Source of the DNA: Trematomus loennbergii
Taxonomy: Eukaryota > Chordata > Actinopteri > Perciformes > Nototheniidae
Reading direction: 5' to 3'
NCBI GenBank assembly: GCA_012861695.1
Contig: JAAOOA010000086.1
Span: 1,667,001 to 1,731,000, forward strand
Length of the DNA stretch: 64,000 nucleotides
Both the position numbers and the translations under genes were made by a program. Positions within the stretch are counted from its first letter, which is position 1. Each line of letters opens with the position of its first letter. The notes below the pieces were generated by a model that was not told the DNA's origin, did not search any database, and worked only from the letters and a program-made list of their open reading frames with translations. Positions 23,318 through 36,000 of the stretch are shown piece by piece.

Positions 23318-24956
23318 TCACAGCTCAGACTTCAGGAGCTTCTTAGCTGCATCCATGTTGGTCTTCACTGTGGGAGAGCGGGAAACATTACATTTTTTGA
23401 TTCATGGACACAGACGAAGCTCAGTGTGTTAGCTTAGCACTTACGGAGTGTGAGGTCAGCTGGTTCGTAGGCATACAGGCGGTTCCTGTAGCGTCCGTTG
23501 ATGTCCGCCCTCACCGTCATTGAAGGGTCTGTAAAGACATTATTGGACTTTAATTTGAATTAAGTCTTTAAGTCATACATTGCTACCTTTTCTTGAGTAA
23601 AGGATCGGAATATGTATTTCGCTGCTGGATGCTATTACTGTACAAAGCAATCTTAGCTTTAATAAATCAAACATTATTAGCATACTAAAAACCTACTTAC
23701 AGTTAACTAAACTGACAAAGTTGGTCAAAAGCAGCTTTGTGTCAGAACCGAATGACTTACTGCCTAGACTTTAATGATTTAGTTATACCAGAAAAAGCTG
23801 AGTAACCTCATCCACAACCTTAACATGCTAACGGGATAACATGCTAACGGGATAATAGGAAGACAGCTCTTACCGACAAACAGGATTCTGGGAACATACT
23901 GTCCATCAGGAGAGAGATGTTTGTCTGTGGTTTCATACTGTCGGAGAGAAAAAGAAACACATCATCAAACAGAGGTGAGTTATTCTCACTGGCTGTTTAA
24001 AAAAGTTCATGTCACATTAATATATGTGCAGCAATCCAAATGTAGACACATTTACATTTCAAAGTGATGAAAGGTTGGTTGTTCACTTTGGATAATTATT
24101 GAACAAACAATAACTAAACTAAAGTTTCAAGCTAATTGTAGCTAGTTTAGTGATGCATATCAAATATACTAGATAAACACCAAGTTTACAGTAAAGTGAA
24201 TAAAAACCTATAAGTTCTCAGAGTTTGACATTGTTTTTAGAAAAAGATTTGGAAACTTGCATACACATTCAGTGGAATGCGCCTTTAAAGCAGTGATGTC
24301 TGATGTAACCTACCATGAGATTGAGGATGATGAAGTCCTCATCCAGCCTTTTCTGGATGTCGTTGTCTTCAGCGATGACCTTCTTCAGTGCTGCAGGAAA
24401 AACACAATGTGTTACAGTTAAAACTCCACAACCTGAAGTACAACCAGGATGTGACTTCACACTTGAGCAAACACATGACGGCTGGCTGTTCAAACAGGTT
24501 GGGCTCTCTTTCTGTGATTAATAAGATTAATAACTACATCCGGGGTCAGACTTACCCGCGCTGTGTGGGCAGTCCGCCAGGTGAAAGACGATCATCAGAG
24601 GCTTGTTCCTGAAACATGTCATACCATTAATCATCAGATTCAAAGATCAACCCTGTCAAAGGAATAGCATTTTAATAACTGTTATTTTCTTACCGTGACC
24701 TGGACCAGTAGAGACCCTCTTCGTAAGTCTGCGCCCAGATCAGCTGATCACCCCAACCTGGCAACATGGATACATTATGGATAAGTGACCGACTCAACAT
24801 TTATAAAACTCTCTTTCAGTCTCACTTGCTCAGATGATGCTACGCACCTCTGGAGAGAGTCTGAGGGATCCTCTTCCCAGTTTTGGGGATGTATTTCCCA
24901 AAGGCGGAGGACACGGCCACCAGGACCAAGAGTGCTGACAACAAAGCTTTGATCAT
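23318..24956 (-). CDS. agr2: Anterior gradient 2, ER protein disulfide isomerase family
   Basis: AGR2 is a small thioredoxin-fold protein of the endoplasmic reticulum that helps mucin and other secretory proteins to fold. Coding exons, in order of transcription: 24848-24956, 24694-24757, 24556-24608, 24314-24390, 23874-23937, 23445-23528 and 23318-23367, all with correct borders and phases. They give an uninterrupted protein of 166 residues (human AGR2: 175). Residues 1-20 are a signal peptide ([20 protein letters not shown]). The single-cysteine motif CPHS at about 71-74 is the AGR2-type active site, and the protein ends in KSEL, a KDEL-like retrieval signal. Strongly conserved blocks include [14 protein letters not shown] and [15 protein letters not shown]. 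The start is the first ATG and heads the signal peptide. An untranslated first exon probably ends at 25495. It is convergent with tspan13, its neighbour in many vertebrates. AGR3 is the alternative, but CPHS and the context favour agr2. Confidence 0.95.
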
Positions 24957-25494
24957 CTTAATAGACTTACTGGAACAAAATGCAAAGAGTAAAAGGTCAA
25001 ACTGTGTTAAGAAACAATATAAAGTGACATTTTGTCAGGAAAGGCATAAACGTTATCTTCCTTCCCTTTGATATAAAAAGTGGTGAGAAAGAAAAATCAC
25101 TATTATAAAAGATGATTTTGTTGAAATATGTAACGGATAGGAAACATCGAAAAAAGTATGACTATCAGACTCTAACCGTGGAAGTTGTCCCAAAACTAGT
25201 TTTGATTGACCTGGGACCATGCATGAAAATACATCAAAAGAGAAGAGATGATTTATGCCAGAATTTGCTATTAGCTATTTTCCATCTGCATTCACTGATG
25301 CAGTATGCCAACCTGCACTTTGCCTATTCATCCAAATAAAGTTATTAAAAGTTATCACAAAGTAGTTACAGCCAATGGTTTGAGTAAGAGTCACAGACTT
25401 GGATATATACACACATTAAAATGACTTGGCTGTAGTTACACAGCCGTGAAAGTGAAAACAATATGCAGAGGAGTTTGCCTGGGGTCTTACCTGT

Positions 25495-25595
25495 TTCCGA
25501 CGGCTCAGGTGTGTGTGTTGTGTGTGTGTGTGCCAGCCGCAGCTCCAGGATCTGCTGTTCCTCCACTCTCACCTGCCTGGTATTTAAACACCTGC
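25495..25595 (-). promoter_or_regulatory. agr2 core promoter and untranslated first exon
   Basis: On the minus strand a TATA-like TGTTTAAATA (about 25581-25590) precedes a short leader that ends at the good donor AACAG|GTAAGAC (exon edge about 25495). The coding exon has a matching acceptor, TTCCAG, near 24972. A (GT)n run lies in the leader. Inferred from signals only. Confidence 0.5.
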
Positions 25596-25739
25596 TCCCC
25601 TGTGGTCCCGCCCTCTTACCATCCCCTAACCGGAATACTACGTTGATTGAAATTGTATTTCTGTTTGCCAACCAAACTCCATTGAGAAAATGTGTGATTT
25701 GAAGTTTCCATGCCATTACATCTTGGAGTAAGATCACAC

Positions 25740-28700
25740 TATTAAATATTTAAGTTAGAATACATAAAGAAATCAGCATGTCATAATTATAGGGAGGGCA
25801 TATTGTACATAATATAAGCTTTAGCTTTAAGGCATTTTATGTTGTCTGTCTTCCTCCAAATGCAAGTTATAAACACATTTTTAACTAAGGTTGAAATGTT
25901 TCTGAAGTTGTTGAATGTATCAGAACAGTATAGCAAGTTATAACCTGCATTTTGTCTGTTCTACCATTAATGTATGTTTTCACATCTGCAGCACACTCTT
26001 AAATTATCAGATTTCTAAATGGAATTGTCAGAAACAAATAGTCCGTTTTCTGCAAACATGAATGAGCGGCTCAGTCTGGGTTTATACATCTTTATATACA
26101 TTTGAGGCAATTTGGACACTGTGCTGGATAATTAATAATCAGTTGAATTCATCTTTGTGGGATAGCTTTTGGAGCGAAGGGATGTTTGGCTTTGGTCCAT
26201 GGACCAGTCAGCACATTAGTGATGATTAGGCTGCATGGATTGGCTCAGACACAAAGGTGCAACTGAATGCAAAGTCAACACAGTGGTTCAGTCATAAGGA
26301 TGAAAAAGTTTGACATCCAAGTTTCATAACCCCTGCATAACATATATGATTAATGATTACAATAACCAGACAAGGACCATAATATATAAGACATGTTTCG
26401 AAAACTTGCCGATTAGAAGATTATAGCATCTAAAGTTGTGCTCTCAGGGAATTTGTCAGGTGTTTTGTGCCTGAGCTTTATCTCAGTGTCCTGTATCCTG
26501 CAGCGGGGGGGGGGCTCCACATGCTGTTAGCATGGAGCCTCTCCTCGGCTGACGCTCATCACCTCTCTGCTCACTGGGGCATCACAACGAAGGGACAGTG
26601 CTTCACAGTGGAAGTGGAATCAGGATGATAAACTTATATCTAATGCCGATTACGCATGCTTTCATTTGTGTGTTTTGAATTAAGAATGCTTCTTATTTTT
26701 TAATGGACCTGTTCTGGTTACATCAAGTGTGCGTTCTTGTTAACATATTCAAGATGAAAGTGTTCACACATGGTATTGCTTGTGTAAAGCCATCTGTAAA
26801 AAGGGTTTATGTTGAAATTAAGATGTTTTGTTTGTTTTTATAATGTTATTTTGGACTTTTAACAATTATTATTAAATCCTTTATTTATTAATCATTAATA
26901 TAAAATCGCTAGGGTTGCCAGTTGTGAGAAAATCATCCACCTGCTTTTTCTTTTTAGTTGTTTATTAATCCATCAGGAAAAACCCTTGAATGGAGGGTTC
27001 AAGCATGATTCATATTTACAAGTGCACATTTTATGGGATGTTGAATATTGATTTATCAACAATAATAATGACGGTAAATGAACTTTATTTATCTCTGTTA
27101 TTGATGTTAATGAGTTTAATATGTGTGTTCATTGTGGTGGTAGTAAAGAAAAACAGATGACATGAAACCGTAACTGCAGGCTTGAAACGTACCTTTATTT
27201 TTGTTAATCATTAATAATGGTAAGGACTACATACCCTTGGCAACCATCAACAAAAATAACAAAGTGATGAACTAATATTGGTAATATTGGTAAAGCTCAC
27301 CAACACTTTTTGGCATGCGTTCATTGAGTGTAACAATTAATAAGCATTTTTAAGCATTTTGGCTGGTGAAAAAGTTGAATTCATTAAAAGAGTTTTGCCA
27401 GAGCTGATAGTTTAAGTATCCAACTAATTATATGTCTGATTGTATGAATATTCTTCCCATACCTCAAGAATGGTTCTTTGCTCTTTGTTCATCTGATTGT
27501 CTTGACACTCAGCAAGCATATTAGCGGGGACGTGCACTGTCAAATATCGTTGGCCCAAGAAACTTCACAAAATCTATTTAATTGGTTACTCATCTTATCA
27601 ATTTTGAGAAATATGCACAAAGTTTGGTAAAGAACATCTCTAGACAAAGACAGAAGAAGTTACTTTAAGGGTTTTGTTGTTCAAAGAAATGTGTTGCCAT
27701 TTGGCCAAGAGGTTATGTAAGGGATGTGCTGCAAGTTAGTATAAAAGTCTATAAATGATTTTATTGACTTAAAAATGATCATATTTAATCCGCTAAGAAA
27801 AATACTCTGTTCCACCGGCTTGAACTGCGGCGACAGCAACGTGATTTAAAATGACGGCAACACTGAACGAGGTTTTCTGTAACTGTCCAAATCTGTTCAC
27901 ATTTTCTATTCCATGAACCAGTCTTTAAACACTGTCAGGGCCAATGCCGTGTTCCTGTTAGTGTTTACTTCCTGTCTGTCTTCTTCTGTTGTTCCCTTTA
28001 GTGTTTACTTCCTGTCTGTTCTTCTGTTGATTTCTCTGAAGTCCAACGCTCTGTCTTTTTACCTCTTTCCTTCTCTCCGTTGATCTTCCTTAGAAACCGT
28101 CATTATATGGCTTAGCAGTGGTGTGTTATGGAGTATTAACAACCTCTGAAATGTCCAGATTGACCAATCAGAATCGAGTATTCAACTAAGCCCTGTAATA
28201 AGCTATAATAAAATATACAACTATAATGTAAATGTATGTATGGATGAATGTATGGATGGATTGATGGTTTTCATTAACAATTCTATAGAGTGGTGCAGGA
28301 ATGATTCCTTAAACCAGAAAAGACTAGGCATTTTACCACTTTCGGTTCCCTTTTCTTGAAGTCAATGGTTTTTGGAACATGTTTTTGGTTAGAAGCATAA
28401 TAAGATCTGTGGTTACCATAAGCTTACAAGATTTTCTCTTTTTGTCTAGGACAGTAAATACATCAATAAATACCCCACTGGTGAATGTCTGAAGCTTCTC
28501 TGCTTAAAAAAGCCAGTTGCTAACTAAACTACTAAACATCATCACAGCACCACAAATCCGCCTTTCGCTTAGCGGGGGTGATGTGCAGCCGTGCGACCTC
28601 GAGTTAGTTAGTTTAGCTTTTTATATATGATGATTGATCTAAAGGTTGTGTTATTTTTGTGGAGATTATCCTACTGAACAAACATGTAATGTACCATAAC

Positions 28701-29400
28701 GTGTGTTCGACACAGAGCTTATTTTCTGCAATATACCGAAATACAATGGAAAAATCCAATTGCTTTATGTTGAGGAAGTCTCGCCATGCTAACTTCCGGG
28801 TCGTCCTACAAAAATACGTCATCACTTACACCAGTCTATCAGCTGTAACATAATAGCAGGACAGGCCTGCTATTTTGCGGAAACAACCATACAGACACGA
28901 CTCGTTACCGTACCCAAGAGTATACAGTATAACAGTTTTCCCTTACCAGGTAAAACATTAAAATGCTGCTGACATCATTAAAATGTTTTAACATATAAAA
29001 ACATATCAATGACAATGACGGTTCTTCCTCTTGAGTACTCAATACTTCAGTACGTTTTGCAGGCGATGCACTGCTGATGATTTTCCAATAGTCAAGTTTT
29101 GAAGCGTACTTATATTTTATTTGTTCGATTGGTACATTTTCCAAGTAAAGTTACCATCTCCCCCATATAGAATCACCTATCATATGACTGAAGTTCTCTA
29201 ATTAGGTAACATGTTGACAAGCTGAACCATCTGCATGACAAATGTTCAAACTATATCCACTGACTGCGAGATATGGCTGAAACAATATTCATGAATCTAT
29301 AAGGAAATATTGCTTATGGGTACACCATTCAGTCAAATGTAAATGCTGCCGACTGTACATTTGCTCTGTGTCCTGCTTTTGTACAATGTATGGTGTTATG
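25740..29400. other. Intergenic between agr2 and ppp1r10, no gene seen
   Basis: AT-rich sequence. It contains the inverted minisatellite copy at 27955-28060 and a G run at 26506. No frame here shows coding features or recognisable similarity. Confidence 0.5.
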
Positions 29401-29413
29401 TCATTGCCTAGAT

Positions 29414-29965
29414 CAGGGGTGTCCAAACTACGGCCCAGGGGCAAAACACGGCCCGTGGCCCATTTTGAAACAGCACCCAGCTAATTCAAAAAGTAAAATG
29501 AAATATGGCACACAAATGAAACTTGTGCTTGTCATATATCCTTCTTCTGAAATATATATGTTAAAATATATTACGCAGTATTCATGTGTTAATAAGCCCA
29601 CTTTTCAAATAAATTGAGGCAATTAAAGTTGGAAACATTTTCAAACAAATCTTAGTTGATAAAAAGAGCCCAATAACTTAATTACATAACAAGCTTGAAT
29701 TTTACCGTTTATATTCCCTCTTCTTATCAGCAATCTGAGGCTTCTGTTTTAAGGAATGAGCTGCTAACAAAATAAATGAAACCCTATGAAGAGCTGTGAT
29801 GTAGGCTGTTGTGTTTCTTAAAGCATTTTCAAGTATCAAGCATCATTTACCTACATTTGATTGATTTTGCTAACTTATAACTTCACTAATAAGGCAGTAT
29901 ATCTCTCCTCTAGTGAGCGGCCCAGCCCTTCGTATATTTTTCTGTATGTGGCCCATGTCTTATTG
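29414..29965 (+). mobile_element. hAT (Charlie-like) non-autonomous element, approximate extent
   Basis: It starts with CAGGGGTGTCCAAACTACGG, the well-known left end of Charlie-type hAT elements, and contains GGCCCAT near its right part. No target duplication was identified, so the right end is approximate. Confidence 0.6.
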
Positions 29966-30466
29966 TTTTATCATATTTGATAACAATTTTATTTCAGTTT
30001 AGTTCTGTCATTGCATTGTTTGACAAACCCAATGTCCCGGAGCCCTGAATAAATAACAGTGTTGTGGTGTAAGCTGTAACCAGGATGTGGAGCAGTTAGT
30101 CCTGAGGTGTCCTAACCCCCCGCTCCGTCTGTGTTGGCTTTCACTGCGTCTCCCAGTCACTGTTGTCCCAGCACTAGGATCAATATTTGAACTAGAGGGC
30201 AGGGTGAAAGGCCGCTCCTATTCACACTCACACTGAGCAGCTGCACTCCGCCCTGATAACACGGATCTGACGCCGTCCCTCCACACACACACTGCTATTG
30301 GCTGGCTGCTTGAATAGGATGCAACTTCCTGGTTTTAACTGAAGCACAATGCAGCTGCTCACCTTAGATAAAGCTGAGAAATACCGGCACACACACGTAG
30401 TGTTAACTAAACACACATATCCATTGCTTTCAGATCATGTAAATGCCAACACTTATCCCTCACACA

Positions 30467-30505
30467 ACACACACACACACACACACACCACACACACACC
30501 ACACA

Positions 30506-30553
<48 letters not shown>
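30467..30553 (+). repeat. (CA)n microsatellite
   Basis: About 85 bp of CA repeats with several CCA interruptions. Confidence 0.95.
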
Positions 30554-30557
<4 letters not shown>

Positions 30558-30559
30558 AC

Positions 30560-32150
30560 AGTAAGTACTTCATTTTGCTTCTGTGACAATATATTCATTT
30601 AATACAAAGCAAAATGTATTAAACAAATATGTCTTTAAACATTGGTGACACAATTTACAACATTCTTAAAGGTTAAACAGATTTCAGGGCTGTTCAATTT
30701 AGTACATCACAACTTTTGCAGCATTTTCACTTCCTCCTAAACAGTCCTATATGTTCTTATATTTCCACTTCCTGTCTGGGAGCAGCATGCTAGCAGCTCT
30801 GTGAGGATTACATTATGTAGTATGGAGCTTTTAGCTAAGTGCTAACACCACCATGCTAACAGGTTCACAACTCTAACATTCTAAAGCTAATCAGGTATCA
30901 TGTAACCATGTTCATCATGTGTGTGAGCAAGCTAACATTAGATATTAGTAGTAAACCTTGCCAAAGCAGATGGAATGTCATCAGTTCTTCATGCATTTGG
31001 TTTTAGAACAAAGTATTAACACCACTTCTATCATTTCTGAAGCATAAAAGGCAATCTCCAGAAGTAAAAAGCTAACATTAGGCTATAAACAAACTGTGAT
31101 GACTCAACATCACCTCTGCTAAGCTAAAGGCAGCTAATGTTCAGCGTGAAAAAGATTAGAAGTCTCATTTAGACACTTGTTAGCAACCACTGTTTTTAAG
31201 AAAAAACACATAAAAACTGCTTTAGTCATTTACCAGTGGGGTATCTAATTTTAAATCCCTAACTCAATATCAGGTTTTAGGCCTCGGTTTTGCACCACTC
31301 AAGAAGCCTTTTTTTTTATGTTTCTATGTTACCTGAAGGCTAACCTATTTCTCCGGCACAATAACCAACTGCAGTAACTCCAGCCTCTGCCTGAATGAGT
31401 AGAGGTGAGGTGAGGATGGCCTCAGGGAGATGATGGTTCAGTAAGAAAGAAACCACACTGTAGGCCTACCATGGTTTTTCAATAGGCCCCTTTAACCGCA
31501 GGGCTAAACTGAGGGGATTCATTTAGCAATCTGAACGCTAGATGCAGACAAATTCCTTACACTATCCCTTTAGTGCTGATTAACCAATTTCAAATAAACC
31601 TCAACTCAAATGACCTGAAAATTCTTTGTTTGCCAATGTCACATCTTCTTCTGTACAGCTGAAAGGGGGCACACACATCACATGAGAGGGGTCCATTACT
31701 CATTCATAGAGACTCCTGACGTCTACTCTGATATTGATATAGTGGGGAGTATTGAACATTTCAGCCACTAGAGACCTTGCTTACTTATTTAATTCTAGTG
31801 TTAAGCTGTGACCAGCAGCTCCATGGCTCCCTCTGTTGGTGCACACAAACACCGTGTTAGTCATGCACTCATTAAGAATCTATCTTGAAGAGCTTGCTCT
31901 ATAGACGTAATGTCATATTTTATCTTTCTCCAATAAATGATACAAAAATGTATATAAACTATTTTACAGTAGAGTCAGTATGGGCAGAGGTAATGATTGA
32001 GATCACTTTCAATGTACCCATTGCATGCGAGTGTTGCATTCAATGTATTGCATGTTGTAAAGTTGTTTTCCATGGAATTATTCTTTGCAGAATGTTTCCA
32101 CTCATCCCAACTGCTTCTTGTTTCCAGCAGTCCCACTTTCAAATTAAACA
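30560..32150. other. Intergenic, no gene seen
   Basis: AT-rich stretch downstream of ppp1r10, with a diffuse repeat at about 30960-31330 related to 22500-22640. Confidence 0.5.
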
Positions 32151-32154
32151 AGGC

Positions 32155-33078
32155 ATATTTATGTTTGGACGTTTATTCAATACACTGTGTACAAAAAAAT
32201 TCAACTGAAAATATGACTGTGTATGAATGTGTATTCTGTATTCATACAATCATTTCATAATGAACCCATCTAAAAAGGGCCAAAGGTCTCAAGATTGCAT
32301 CAAAATAAAATAAAAAACACAGAGGGTGGAGGGAGCAACAAGAACCATTACATTCTTACCGTCCCACAAGAGACACAAAGGTCAAAGTTTTCACAGAAAA
32401 CGTTCCATATATCTGACCCACAGATAACACAGAGTACACGCAGCAGCAGCTGCTTCTGAAGCGTTCATGTTAGAAGCTCATGATTTTCACGCCACACACA
32501 CGTCCATCTGACGCTCTGACTGAAGCGAACAGAAGAAAGCTTGATAACACACTGCCGTTCTTCTTAATCTTATCACCTTCAATGCTGGAAAGAAGTCTCA
32601 CAGGTCAGCAGAGTTCAGGTTAAGAAAGCAGTTTCCATTCTGTGCAGTTCTTCCTTAGGCCCATTTTAAGGAATCATGGCTGTGTCTAAATTCTATTGGC
32701 CTTTTTCTTTATAAAGTGCTTCCAGATTTGTTTGTATCACACAGGAAGGTCAAACTTGCCGACTTCTGTACAAACCGACCCATGAAGGAATATGAAGCAA
32801 TATCAGGTGCAGGTACACAGTACAACAGCCACAATGAGAAGGTCATTCAGTCGTATGAAGAGCTTAGGACACTCCTTTGGTGGACCATGTTGATGAAGCA
32901 GCTCACACTAGTGGTCAAGTGGTGGCATGTTTCAGTCTCACTGTTAAAATGATGCCGGTAAAAACACAGTGCGTCAGTGAGGCAGAGCTCAGTCCCTGCA
33001 GGATCAGTCTCTCTGCTCTCACAGAGCTGCAGTTTGATCAATGAACGGCTCCTCCGGGGGCCAACCATTTCCCCCAGG
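32155..33078 (-). other. ppp1r10 3' UTR (inferred)
   Basis: Non-coding sequence after the ppp1r10 stop. The first good AATAAA on the minus strand lies at 32172-32177 (TTTATT on plus), implying a UTR of about 0.9 kb. Confidence 0.45.
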
Positions 33079-36000
33079 CTAGTGTCCGTGCTGCGGGTGC
33101 TGGTTGTGTTGGTTGTTGGCGGGGTGGTTTGGGGGCAGTGGGGGTCCGTTGACACCAGGGTGGTAGAAAGCACAGTTGCTCTCGTACCGGCAGCTGCCCT
33201 TCATCATGAAGTGACGACACACAGGCCTCTTGGACATGTCTGCCGAGAGGAGACAGAACAGCGTTAGCATCACATCACACACTCACACTTTTCCAAACTG
33301 TGCAACACCCTACCAGGAAACATCAGAGGCCAACTCAATGGACATATTTAAATGACAGCGTAAGTGTATTATTATCATTGTTTTAGTTATTTATTATATT
33401 GTATTTATTCATTTCGTATTGAATCTTCCTTTATTTTACTGGGAGGGTTTTCCCGAAAGGGATCATTATTTATTTTGCTGTTAAGTATTTACCTCCTCGT
33501 GTCCCTTGGAATTGTTATATTACACTTTTATGCTGCATGTGTGAAAAACGATTTGACCTTTGACCTATGGTAAATGACATGTTCTCAGTTTGAGCTTGTG
33601 TCATGTTGTTAAAGTTCTATGAGCTGCTTCTGGTGTATGAAAAGTGCTATACAAATAAAGCATTATTATTATTATTATTATTCATTTGAATCTCTCACTG
33701 CACAAGTTGCCGAGTCATCATTACTATCAATATTTGTGTTGACTTTTTGCAATTGGCCTTTGTTGTTTTGTGCTGAGAACATGTGAGAACATTGTCCCAC
33801 ATACCATTCATGTTGTTGTGTCCTCCTCTGGGTCCCCCTCGTCCTCGGCCCCTGAAGCCCGGCTCTCCCCCCCCACGGCCCCGCCCTCCTCTGTGGAAGT
33901 GGCCCCCCCTGGGCGGCCCTCCTCTCATGGAGTCGTCTCCCCAGTAGTTCCCGTTGTCTCCTCGGCCCTGGCCCGGCGGCGGCCCCATCATGCGCGGGCC
34001 CCCGCCACTGTTGAACGGGGGGCCGTGGTTGTGCGGAGGTGGAGGGTGGTTGAAGCGGGGAGCGCCGGGGGGTTGTTGGGGGGGTATCCGCCATTCATGG
34101 GCATTGGCATGTGCATGTTCATGTTGTTCATGTTGTTCATGCCCGGACCGTGACCCAGCAGACCCGGGTTGACTAGAGAGAGACAATAATGATGAGTCAC
34201 AGAACAAGCAAAGCATGCTGGGACAGCAAGAAAAGATGGGAGAATTAGATGGGAAGTTTACCTGGTGGAGGTCCGTTGGGGTTCTGGTTCTGGGTCTGCT
34301 GCAGGGAGCCCAGCAGCTGTTTGATCTTGTCGGAAAAGTTGGGCTGCTTGATCAGGTCTTCAGTCGATTGGTTACCAGAGGCGCCCTAAAGATACACACA
34401 AACACACATTAGATACACAATACAGCTACAAACACAACTGTGCACATATTTGACGGTCTACATCAGTGGTGTCAAACATACGGCCCGGCAGAGGGTCCAA
34501 TCCGACCCACGGGTGACTTTAGATTTACATTTCCTTCACAAGGCACCTTCTTCCTGAATAGCCCCCACTTTAGTCTGTATGCTGGTGTGTGAGGATTACT
34601 ACACAGATGTGGAAGTGAATGTAAAATAGTTGTTTGGATCACAAAGTAACATACTATATCTTCATTATCAGTTCCAGGTACCTGTGTCTAGATGTTTTGG
34701 AGACACACTGTGATCTGTACATTGCACATATGGAAATGATAAACTGAGACATAATACTGTTGAAATTGCACTTCTTTTTCTAAAGTACTTTCAGGTTGAT
34801 CATAATATTTAGGAAAAAAGATAGTTCATTAAATGTGAACATCTTCAGAATGTACTCTCTTGCTCCTAAACAAAGCCAACCGGTTGGAGTTGTGGTCATT
34901 TATAGGTTATTATGCTGGGATTTGACTGCTCCGGCACACTTGAGATCAAATGTGGCTGAATGTGTCCACTAATCTAAAATGAGTTTGAGACCCCTAGTCT
35001 ACATATTGAATGTGTATTTTGATTAGCGCGTTAAAAAAGGAACCCATGATCCTGATTGTAAAATAGTATGTGAAAGCTTCTCCTGACGGTTCTCACCATG
35101 ATGGAGGTGAGCAGCTCCTGCACGTTGACGGTGGGGGCCACAGGGCTGCTGACGGGGTTGGTCTGCGGGCTGCGGGAGCTGTTATTCAGGTTGCCCATGA
35201 GGTTGGCGAGGACAGGAGGCAGCTTGGAGCTCTCGCCCGGGGCCATGGAGCCCGGCTGGGTGTCCATGGGCTCCGCGTAGCCATCATCCCCCATGGAAGA
35301 GTCCTGCAGGGGACACAGTATCACACACATTACACAATGTGTCTAATGAGATACAGTGTGTGTGTGTGTGTATGTTTGGGTGTACTGACCTCATCCAGTG
35401 GGATGATTCGGGGGGCATGGGTTCATACGGCTCTGGTCTGGTTCATGTGGACTGTCCGGCACACTAGTGATAAGAAAAAGATGGAAATGATTAACACTGC
35501 GACTCACCCCCTGACTTTTTAGCACATATTTTTTAAACAAATGAGCCTAGAAGCATCTGATCCTGTTCCCTACCTGTCTTTGGTGAGGAAGATCTCCTGC
35601 AGGATGCCCATCTCGCGGTCTCTCTGGGTCAGTTTCTCTGTGCTGTTGGCCCCGGCACTGACCAGGCAGCCCGTCAGCGTCAGGGGCCTCGGCGGGGACC
35701 AGGGGACCCTCTCCTCCATGGTGTCATGGGAGAGGCGGCGGGCCATCTCAAACGTCTGCCTGTCCATCATCAGCTCCCGTTTGGCGGCCTCACCAAAGTC
35801 CTTAATCTTGTTGACGTTGACTGTGAGTAAGATGAAAATGATGTTAATCATTTTGTCATATTGTAATAACTGTGTTTCACAGCAATCACCACTCGACAAT
35901 GTGCAATAGGAAGCATGCGCTGTACTCTCTCTGTCTCATCCAGGTCAAAGTAGAAGTAGTGTTTGAGCTGCTCCTCCTCCGCCCAGTGGACCGTCTTCTT

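Noticed and set aside
33770..34172. Plus-strand frames of 72-127 codons with Cys/Pro/Ala bias
   Set aside because: Opposite strand of the GC-rich RGG exon of ppp1r10.
35070..35522. 150-codon plus-strand frame
   Set aside because: Shadow of ppp1r10 exons 13-14 on the other strand, and it runs through splice sites.
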